Shown: in pieces, positions 53,536-60,834 of the stretch | How positions within the stretch are numbered: position 1 is the first letter of the stretch | How the letters are laid out: every line of letters starts with the position of its first letter | Assembly: GCA_022824945.1 (NCBI GenBank) | Contig: JAJDYX010000018.1 | Coordinates: 62,001-126,000 of the forward strand | Direction of reading: 5' to 3' | Source of the DNA: Candidatus Latescibacterota bacterium | GTDB taxonomy: Bacteria; Latescibacterota; UBA2968 | DNA length: 64,000 nucleotides | Translations under genes and position numbers: made by a program | Notes under the pieces: model-generated | Told to the model about the DNA's origin: nothing | Seen by the model: only the letters and a program-made list of their open reading frames with translations | Database searches by the model: none

Positions 53536-55557
53536 CTACCAGGTATGGATCCAGTGACCCCCCTCGGGAAACCAGATGAGGTCAACGATGGAGGAGGCGA
53601 CGATGCCAGCGACATACCCCACCGTGATACCGATAAAGAAAGGGGCGGCGCGGCGGTAGAGCGCGATCCCTCCGATGCGTAGCAGGATGAGTTTCGCTGC
53701 CCAGGTGAGGAATAGCGAAAAGGAATAGAATCGCAGGCCTCGTGTGTCTTGAAAGACCAACCCGAGCGGGTGAATTGGCCACCAGGGAAGACGGTTGCGC
53801 AGGAGAAGGAGGAGACCTGCCTCGAGGCCCCCGATCAGCCAGACGATCATTTTGCTGGGATCGAAGACAGTGCGATCGACGTGAAGGATGTCTGATCGCA
53901 TCGCATTGTAGGAACCAACGGGACCTGCGCTCGAGCTGAATGGCGCAAGGTGAAGGTTCTGTCCGCCGTAATGATAGGCGATATAGATGATAGAGACGAA
54001 TGAGGCGGCTATACCGACGACAAAGGCCAGCAAAGCCAGGTTAGGGAGGCGGGAAGATGTTCTGGTCTGTCCGCCGAGAAGCTTGAAGTGGTGGGGTAGT
54101 GCGGGCCACGCCGGTACGCGAGCGTTACCAAAGAAACCGCAGGAGTTCACCAATCCGATTCCGACGAGGTCTTTCCGGTCCAGATGCGCTGTGCCGACAA
54201 AGCTTGTCAGCAACTCTCCGCCTTTGGCTCCGTAGGGATTGGTGGTGGGGGAAAAGAGGTGGGTGAATCCGGTGGCAGCGGTGAATTTGGCCACAGTGAA
54301 GTAGGCAATATAGAGCAGGAGTGTGTGAAACACAGCAATCGGATAGGCCATGCCAATGGCGTGCATCCACCCGATGATGTAAATTGTGGCGGCAAAAAAC
54401 GCGATCAATACAGCGCGATAGCGTCTCTCATCACCCGCTATGCGGTTACCAGTGCGCGCCGACTGCCATACCTGGTGGAGATGCTCCCGTGTCGCCCAGA
54501 CCGACCATATTACGAGCAGTACCATAGCGCCGTGGCTTTCGATCTCGATGATCTGTTCGGGTCGGGCCTGCTGGCCCGCCATGCCGACAGAGAAGCCCGT
54601 CCGGTTCATCATGCCCAGTTTCAGGGTGGCGAGAAGTCGGATAAACCAGAAACTGAACAGAATATCGAGATCGCAGAAGTAGGTGAGTCCTACGACAGAA
54701 GGCAGAATGCGAATGGGGATGAACGGGTAGCCTTTGGCAATCTCTATCTGTTTGCTTCCGATGCCGCCATAGATGCCCAGAGGCGGTAGTTCGTGGAGGA
54801 AATAGCCCGCGATATTGTATAGAATGACGCCGAACACAGCGAAGAATCCCGCCCAGAAGATCTTTTTTTTGAAGATGGCAGGCACGCGGTCGCGTCCGTC
54901 GAACCCCGAAGTCAGGTAGATAGCGAACTGCCCGAGAGGATATGTCAGGCGCTCGGCGTCCTCCCATTGTCGCTGGAAGAGCATGCAGAGGCAGACTCCC
55001 GCGATAAACAGGGCAATGGATACGGTCCCCCACCAGAACATGGGTTTGATCCACCCGATCCAGGGTATCGCCATACCCGGAGAAAGACCGTCGAAGAAAG
55101 GTCGAATGACGCCTGTATCCGTATCTGTAAACGCCCACCAGGGAATAGCGCTGAAAAGGACCTCTTGCCACTGGTTTTCGGGAGACGCGTAATAGGTCGG
55201 GGTCGAGACGATAGTGGACCAGTAGGCTGCCCAGCCTTCAAGGGCAATGCCGGAAGAGATCCAGGACATACAGTAGATGACCAGAAGTTCTCTGCCGCTG
55301 AGGGCGGCGGAAGGAAAGAAGGCTTTCAGAACGATATTTACAAAGAGCCAGAGGAAGAAAGGTATCAGCATCGCCATGGGATATTGTGACTTTACCAGGG
55401 CGGAAGATCCCATGACCAGGCCTGCGTGATTGGTATAGATGTGCAGGGCAACGATGGTGACCACACCCAAGAAGACAGAGCGAGGCGTGATGAGAGCTAG
55501 CCTGGAGGTTTCGACGTTTTCTGTCGGATTTATCCCCGGTGTATCCAGTGATGACAT
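53536..55557 (-). CDS. Large polytopic membrane protein, DUF6785-like (second paralogue)
   Basis: This 673-residue integral membrane protein is related to the protein at 42318: shared features are MAMLIPFFLWLFVNIVLKAF, an FSAIPWWAF/FDGLSPG block, FWWGTVSIALF, ERLTYPLGQFAIYLTSG, LTYFCDLDILFSFWF and an end reading LIWFPEGGHWIHTW. It has about 14-16 hydrophobic segments. The ATG at 55557 has GGGA 7 nt upstream and gives a length close to the paralogue; another ATG at 55593 and the open frame to 55803 are unlikely. It follows a heparinase-like lyase gene directly, which suggests oligosaccharide import into the cytoplasm. Confidence 0.82.
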   Translation of the reverse strand: MSSLDTPGINPTENVETSRLALITPRSVFLGVVTIVALHIYTNHAGLVMGSSALVKSQYPMAMLIPFFLWLFVNIVLKAFFPSAALSGRELLVIYCMSWISSGIALEGWAAYWSTIVSTPTYYASPENQWQEVLFSAIPWWAFTDTDTGVIRPFFDGLSPGMAIPWIGWIKPMFWWGTVSIALFIAGVCLCMLFQRQWEDAERLTYPLGQFAIYLTSGFDGRDRVPAIFKKKIFWAGFFAVFGVILYNIAGYFLHELPPLGIYGGIGSKQIEIAKGYPFIPIRILPSVVGLTYFCDLDILFSFWFIRLLATLKLGMMNRTGFSVGMAGQQARPEQIIEIESHGAMVLLVIWSVWATREHLHQVWQSARTGNRIAGDERRYRAVLIAFFAATIYIIGWMHAIGMAYPIAVFHTLLLYIAYFTVAKFTAATGFTHLFSPTTNPYGAKGGELLTSFVGTAHLDRKDLVGIGLVNSCGFFGNARVPAWPALPHHFKLLGGQTRTSSRLPNLALLAFVVGIAASFVSIIYIAYHYGGQNLHLAPFSSSAGPVGSYNAMRSDILHVDRTVFDPSKMIVWLIGGLEAGLLLLLRNRLPWWPIHPLGLVFQDTRGLRFYSFSLFLTWAAKLILLRIGGIALYRRAAPFFIGITVGYVAGIVASSIVDLIWFPEGGHWIHTW

Positions 55558-55621
55558 CCATAATTCCCGTTGGCTGGATCGATGCGTACCCATCAGACGA
55601 TGAACGAGTTGCTGGTGAGTC

Positions 55622-57649
55622 TCAATCTTTCGACCAGGTGAAATCCCCTTCTTCCAGGACGGCGAGGTCGGGCACTCCCCGATGTACTTCCAATGCCGTC
55701 CGGAAGATGCGCGATTTGCCCTTTGCTCTGAGGAGAATTGTGCCTTTGCCATCTGGAATGGGGTTGCCGGGGGTCTGCGCCGATGTGATTTCGAAGGGAC
55801 CATCGGAAACGGCGAGCAGGCGCAGCCAAATCCGATCGGAAATTCGCCAATCTACGCAGAGAGTTCCGTCTGTGGAAGTGGTCTGGCGATTCCTGAGCCA
55901 GGCAAACACGCCGTAGTATGACAGAGGCGGGAAATCGAGGTCATCGATAACATTTGATGGACGAACAATCATGTCGCCTTTAGCATGAAATACCCACGCG
56001 TACCGGTGGATGGTATCGGATGTGCAGCGATCTTCGATCCATATACAGGGTGGTCCGAACCGGATGCGGCGTTCCAATTCCACACCCTCGTAAGCATCTT
56101 CGAGTACGGCAGATGCCAGTCGAGGATCTATTTCACGGAATTCCAGCCGGGCCTTTTCCACTGGCTGCTGATTCTGCTCATCTACCATCAGGGTGTTATG
56201 CGACAATGTGCTTCTGTAATAGGCATGGATGTCGCTGACAGCATAGCCCGCGGTGCCGAGGTCGGACGCGATTTGTACTCCGAGGGCCCTGAGATCGATA
56301 GACAGCTTATCGGGATGGTCGTGACCGGCTCCGTGCGCACCTCCTTTGAACAAAAGATAGAAAGGACCTTCGGCTGTGTCTTCCCGGAAGATGCCGAAGC
56401 CCATGGCCGAAAGATGGGTGGATTCCTGCGACAGCGGATCTGCATCGATCTCGTCAGGACCGAAGGCGAGTGCGGTCAGGCTGTTGCGGGGGATACCTCG
56501 CTTGTATATGGCACTGAGCGTTTCTGCGAACAGATCGCCGCCGAGTTGTCCAGCAGCGTATTCGTAAACGTGTCTGTAGATGGCCAGAGAACGTGAACCG
56601 GGCGATCCCAGGTCGCCTACGCATGGCAAGTCGAGATGCTGATCGCACATGTGTACGGGTGCTTCGAACAGCTTTTCAAAACGCGTCTGGATATCCTGGG
56701 TCACCTGACCTTGCTGGCGAAGCATTTCAAACACAGTGATCATGGGACAGACCGAGTAGAAATGGTAGAACATAGTCCCTTCAAACCAGAATCCATCCAC
56801 TTTGCCTTCCGAGTCGGTTCTCAATCCGTCGGTAAGTAGCGCAGATAGGCCTCCACGGTCACCGCCCAGACCCATTGAAAGCCAGTCTTCATGGCCGGTC
56901 GCCTCGCCGGAGAGAGCCAGGCACGCACCCACGTAACAGGTCATGTTGTGCGCGCCTGTACGTTCGAAAAATTGGATCTGCGAAGGCATCCCGGCCTCAA
57001 AGATCCCTTCGCGGATGGTTTGGTGGTCGGTGCTGGAATACACCTCGCTGTCGCGCGTCCAGGAGTAAGCATTAGCTATTAGAGCCAGTACCTGGGCATC
57101 GTAGAGCGGCTGGAAATAGAGAGCGTCACCGTGGTTCCCTTCGCGGAGATCTTCCCGGGTGAAGAACTGGGCTGCCAGACGCATCCCTTCGGCTATCCAA
57201 CTGGCATAGCATTCATCTCCGGTGAGGCCGTAGAGCAGTCCCAGGCTGCGCATAAGGCGATAGGTGCGTTCGTGGGTGAGCAGTGTCCAGGCCCGGTGTT
57301 GGACTTCACTTTCGTGGAGTGATTGGTCTGTGGGATCCAGAAAACGATGTGGGCTCTGGGGGTCATAGAGCAGGTGCTCGGCAGTGGTGTGCGAGTAGAA
57401 GTCGTGGCGCCACCCTATCCGTTCTTCGGGTAGCTGCGGTGGTTTTTTGAGTACAATCCTGGCTTCTTCTTGCATCTGTGAGAGGGAATCGGCGGCCCAT
57501 TGCAGTGTATCTATTTTTCTGCGGATCTCTTTTAGGCGTTCTGCGCCAAAGAAAATTGTCGGCCAGACATCCTCGATGACCATACCCGAGTCATAGGGCG
57601 ATAATGTGTAGGGCCATTGAAAGGAGGCGGTGGTATTGTCCCAGGTCAA
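55622..57649 (-). CDS. Heparinase II/III-like polysaccharide lyase, no signal peptide
   Basis: This 675-residue protein has an alginate-lyase-like helical N-terminal part (EERIGWRHDFYSHTTAEHLL, YRLMRSLGLLYGLTGDE, GNHGDALYFQPLYDAQVLAL) and a heparinase II/III C-terminal beta domain with GAHGAGHDHPDKLSIDLRAL, then IASDLGTAGYAVSDIHAYYR and STLSHNTLMVDEQNQQP. These enzymes cleave uronic-acid-containing chains by beta-elimination. It overlaps the PorV gene by 4 bp (TTGA) and starts with TTG at 57649. No signal peptide is visible, so it probably acts on imported oligosaccharides. Confidence 0.88.
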   Translation of the reverse strand: MTWDNTTASFQWPYTLSPYDSGMVIEDVWPTIFFGAERLKEIRRKIDTLQWAADSLSQMQEEARIVLKKPPQLPEERIGWRHDFYSHTTAEHLLYDPQSPHRFLDPTDQSLHESEVQHRAWTLLTHERTYRLMRSLGLLYGLTGDECYASWIAEGMRLAAQFFTREDLREGNHGDALYFQPLYDAQVLALIANAYSWTRDSEVYSSTDHQTIREGIFEAGMPSQIQFFERTGAHNMTCYVGACLALSGEATGHEDWLSMGLGGDRGGLSALLTDGLRTDSEGKVDGFWFEGTMFYHFYSVCPMITVFEMLRQQGQVTQDIQTRFEKLFEAPVHMCDQHLDLPCVGDLGSPGSRSLAIYRHVYEYAAGQLGGDLFAETLSAIYKRGIPRNSLTALAFGPDEIDADPLSQESTHLSAMGFGIFREDTAEGPFYLLFKGGAHGAGHDHPDKLSIDLRALGVQIASDLGTAGYAVSDIHAYYRSTLSHNTLMVDEQNQQPVEKARLEFREIDPRLASAVLEDAYEGVELERRIRFGPPCIWIEDRCTSDTIHRYAWVFHAKGDMIVRPSNVIDDLDFPPLSYYGVFAWLRNRQTTSTDGTLCVDWRISDRIWLRLLAVSDGPFEITSAQTPGNPIPDGKGTILLRAKGKSRIFRTALEVHRGVPDLAVLEEGDFTWSKD

Positions 57650-58629
57650 AATGCAATTCCCACTGAAAACCGGCTCACATTGGCGAAAAACTCGTTCCTG
57701 GTAAAGGAATAATCGATCAGGACCTGCCTCGCGCCGATACGTTGCTTTATGCCAGCTCCCGCGGTCAGGCTTTCCATGTCGTGATTAAACTTGTAGCCAA
57801 CCCGGAGTGCCAGCATCTCCTGAAACCAGTATTCTCCGCCCAGATAAATCCGCTCGCTGAAATCGCGCGGGTGGATGGCGTCAAATGCCAGCGATAGAGA
57901 GTGTGAGGGGGAGTCAAAGAGTTCCATTGCAGCGCCGATATGGAACGTCAGGGGAAGCTGAAAACCGATTTTCTGGTATTCGATTTCTGGCGAGAAGTTC
58001 CGAATGTAGATCCCCAGTCTCAGGCTCCTCAACCCGGTGTAGTAGATGGTCCCAAACGTGAAGTTTACCGCATTCGCTTTGTTATCAACGGCCACGTTGG
58101 ATGTCCCCGCGGGTGAGATTATGCTTGAGCCCAGGTGCTCGGACACATACTTGATCTGACCCCCGATGAAGAACTTGTTTGTCAACTGCTTGGAATAAGC
58201 AAGTCCCGCAAAATAGGCCCCCACATCGATGCTTCCCGTCTCGGTAAATCCCTTCTCGTTTCCGGCGACCTGCGTCCCGATCAATTCACCGTAATCGACA
58301 GCGCCGAAATTCACTGCAAAAACCCCGTGAGATGCCTTGTAGGCAGTCCCCAGTGCCGTATAGTTGATGTCCGCGATCCACTGGACTCGGTGTGCGGCCA
58401 TCTGGATCTTAGAGTCCATGCGGGCCATGCCGGCCGGATTGTAGAACATAGCATCGGCGCCGTCACCTACCATCGAATACGCTCCGCCCATTGCCTCCGC
58501 CCGCGCACTGAGACCAATCTTCAGAAATTGAAACCCCGTCTGAGCCAGTTTCTTCTTCTGTGCCTCGGCAGGTGTAACCAGGCATATAAACATCAACAGT
58601 ATTAGAGTTAAACAGATACATTTTTTCAT
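57646..58629 (-). CDS. PorV/PorQ family outer-membrane barrel protein
   Basis: This 327-residue protein has a signal peptide (CLTLILLMFICLVTPAEAQ) and the PorV/PorQ opening: FLKIGLSARAEAMGGAY, then DGADAMFYNPAGMARMD. It ends in SVGIAF with a C-terminal Phe, as outer-membrane barrels do. PorV-type proteins belong to the type IX secretion system or carry hydrophobic molecules across the outer membrane. The ATG at 58629 has AAGGAG 7 nt upstream; the frame to 58683 is only a low-complexity extension. It lies 28 bp after the CTD-containing protein gene and before the lyase gene. Confidence 0.9.
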   Translation of the reverse strand: MKKCICLTLILLMFICLVTPAEAQKKKLAQTGFQFLKIGLSARAEAMGGAYSMVGDGADAMFYNPAGMARMDSKIQMAAHRVQWIADINYTALGTAYKASHGVFAVNFGAVDYGELIGTQVAGNEKGFTETGSIDVGAYFAGLAYSKQLTNKFFIGGQIKYVSEHLGSSIISPAGTSNVAVDNKANAVNFTFGTIYYTGLRSLRLGIYIRNFSPEIEYQKIGFQLPLTFHIGAAMELFDSPSHSLSLAFDAIHPRDFSERIYLGGEYWFQEMLALRVGYKFNHDMESLTAGAGIKQRIGARQVLIDYSFTRNEFFANVSRFSVGIAF

Positions 58630-58657
58630 TGTATTTCTCCTTCTCCGGGACCGTCGA

Positions 58658-60793
58658 TTACCTGACGATGACGAATTTGACAAAGCTGGATTCTCCGCTT
58701 GGCGTCTCTACATGCGCGATATAGACGCCGCTGACAACGATCTGCCTGGTTTCGGTCGTCAAATCGCTCCAGGGTTCATCCCCCGAACCGTCCGTGTGTT
58801 CCAGGACTTTGATCAGGTCTCCACTTATAGTGAAGATACGGATTGTACATTCTGGCGGCAGCCCTGCGAACAGGATCTTGTCATTTTCTCCTGGGAACTG
58901 TAGGCCTGCCTCTGCTGCCGTAATATTGTAGGGATTGGGCACGACTCTGATATCGGCCAATGTATTCCCTGGTGCCCGTGTCAGAGAGACCGGTTCCGTG
59001 GTTCGGTTATACAGGATGCCGCTTTCGACGCTCTCGCCGGGTCGAAGTCCATTCTCGATGCCGGGCTGATTCTGCGACCCATCGTCAAACGCTGTGACGG
59101 CGTAATAATAAGAAACGCCCCGCTGGGCGGTGATGTCGTCAAACGAGTGGGCGATGTTTCCGGGAGACTCGTGGATCATCGTGAACGTCGTGTCGGGACT
59201 CCCAACCGCTCGATAAACCCTGTATCCGGCAAAGTCGGACGCGGATTCGGATTCGGATCCCCACAAAATCTGGACCCTATCGGGACGCCCCCATACCTCA
59301 ATGGACGGCGGTGGCGGAGCCTTGGGGACGTTGTAATTGTGTTGTACGGCCCACTCCGCGTTGTGGATGTTCTGGAACAGAGAGTCCTTACCCGTGGCGA
59401 CCCAGTTGTCTTTGGCGCGATCAACGGCTGTCGGAATGAGATCCGGGAACGCCTGGCCCACGGGCGGAATTTTGTCTTCGCCTTCCCAGGTCAGTGTTCC
59501 GTTTTTCCATCTTCGTCCGATATCCCACCTCATCTCGCGGGAGATAGAGCCGCCGACAACGGCGAATACCACCCGGAAATCATCACCGGCCTTCATCTCG
59601 TCGAACGGTCCCAGAGACATATAGATGGCCCCGCGTCCCTTCGTCGCATCTTGTACCCATTTGATCTTTCGCTCATCCATTCGCGACTGGTAGCGCACAC
59701 GGCCCTCGGCGGGAACGTTAAGGCCGAAGTAGTAAGCCTTCTGGCCCTCCACCAGTTCGGGAAAACCGTAGTGGAAGGAGCTATATTCCAGTTCGGTCAC
59801 CGTTGGATCGTTCTGGTCATGCTGTTGGGCGGTGGTGTATTTCTGCAGTCCGGATGCAAACACATGCGGCTGTTCTCGGTCGTCGGTAGGGTCGTCAACA
59901 GATTTGTCAACGTGTAGAATGGCGATGCCAACGTAGGATGGCTCTTTGATAAACCCCGTGGTAGGATCGGGATTTCCGAAGGTGTCGTATTGCTGGCCCC
60001 TGTTCCAGGCGGGATAATTGTAGGCGACCCGCAGCGAATCGCCTTCCTGTTCGCCATACGTTGTGCTCCATCCGAAATTCCCCATATCCTGATTCACCCA
60101 TGCAGCGAGGGCAAAATATACGCCATTCAGGGTCTGGGCGGGCAGATCCACCTGTATCCCGGACGGGGTCAGGTACTGGCCTGTGGTATTCTTAAAAGTC
60201 CAGTCATAAAGCACATAGTCGTCGTGGTTGACCTGCGAAAAAACGAACACCTTCTGATGGATCGTGATCCCGACCGAGGTTCGAATCCAGGATTCGATTA
60301 ACTGATCAGCGCCTTTTCCCCCACTCGAATCGATATAGTCTGGGTTGACTTCATCCCCTTCCAATGGAAAGAAGGGCTGGATGGGGGCGCCTTGAACGGA
60401 TATAGATGGAGGCTGGAACCTCACATACCTTCTAATCGTAAACCCATCCACATCGACGGGCATATTGTCAAAGGCCTCTTCACCGTTATAGACACTCGTA
60501 CCGCTGGTCTTGAAGCCCCAGGTGGCACCCTTCTCATCGGTCCAGTCCCTAACCGCAACCCTCCACGCGATATTCTCCATGAATCGGTTTCCATTGTAGT
60601 AGAATTGCCGATATGATCCAAGCGGCCTGGACATATCGCCGGAATCGAAAATGGCGCTCCACATTCGCCCGATTCTCACCCACTTGAACACATCTGCCCG
60701 GGCAGTATTGTCGAAGATCAGGAAGGCAATCAATCCAAAAACGATCGCCACCAGTGCCTTCGGGATCCTTATCCTTTTCACTGAATATTTCAT
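58658..60793 (-). CDS. Secreted protein with fibronectin-III-like domain and type IX-style C-terminal domain
   Basis: This 711-residue protein has a signal peptide (LVAIVFGLIAFLIFDNTARA). The N-terminal 480 residues are a large unrecognised beta-rich domain. A fibronectin-III-like domain follows (SIEVWGRPDRVQILWGSESE, GYRVYRAVGSPDTTF). The end is a FlgD/type IX-like sorting domain (IRVVPNPYNITAAEAG, CTIRIFTISGDLIKVL, SGVYIAHVETPSG, SSFVKFVIVR). It may bind the glycan at the cell surface in place of SusD and could be a client of the neighbouring PorV protein. AAGGA lies upstream of the ATG. No catalytic motif was identified. Confidence 0.82.
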   Translation of the reverse strand: MKYSVKRIRIPKALVAIVFGLIAFLIFDNTARADVFKWVRIGRMWSAIFDSGDMSRPLGSYRQFYYNGNRFMENIAWRVAVRDWTDEKGATWGFKTSGTSVYNGEEAFDNMPVDVDGFTIRRYVRFQPPSISVQGAPIQPFFPLEGDEVNPDYIDSSGGKGADQLIESWIRTSVGITIHQKVFVFSQVNHDDYVLYDWTFKNTTGQYLTPSGIQVDLPAQTLNGVYFALAAWVNQDMGNFGWSTTYGEQEGDSLRVAYNYPAWNRGQQYDTFGNPDPTTGFIKEPSYVGIAILHVDKSVDDPTDDREQPHVFASGLQKYTTAQQHDQNDPTVTELEYSSFHYGFPELVEGQKAYYFGLNVPAEGRVRYQSRMDERKIKWVQDATKGRGAIYMSLGPFDEMKAGDDFRVVFAVVGGSISREMRWDIGRRWKNGTLTWEGEDKIPPVGQAFPDLIPTAVDRAKDNWVATGKDSLFQNIHNAEWAVQHNYNVPKAPPPPSIEVWGRPDRVQILWGSESESASDFAGYRVYRAVGSPDTTFTMIHESPGNIAHSFDDITAQRGVSYYYAVTAFDDGSQNQPGIENGLRPGESVESGILYNRTTEPVSLTRAPGNTLADIRVVPNPYNITAAEAGLQFPGENDKILFAGLPPECTIRIFTISGDLIKVLEHTDGSGDEPWSDLTTETRQIVVSGVYIAHVETPSGESSFVKFVIVR

Positions 60794-60834
60794 GGCTTTT
60801 CCTTCCTCTTAACTGTCAGACACAGAACAGTTTT

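Noticed and set aside
54184-55171. Long open frames on either strand within the second DUF6785 gene
   Set aside because: They overlap a clear membrane-protein gene and show no motif or ribosome-binding site.
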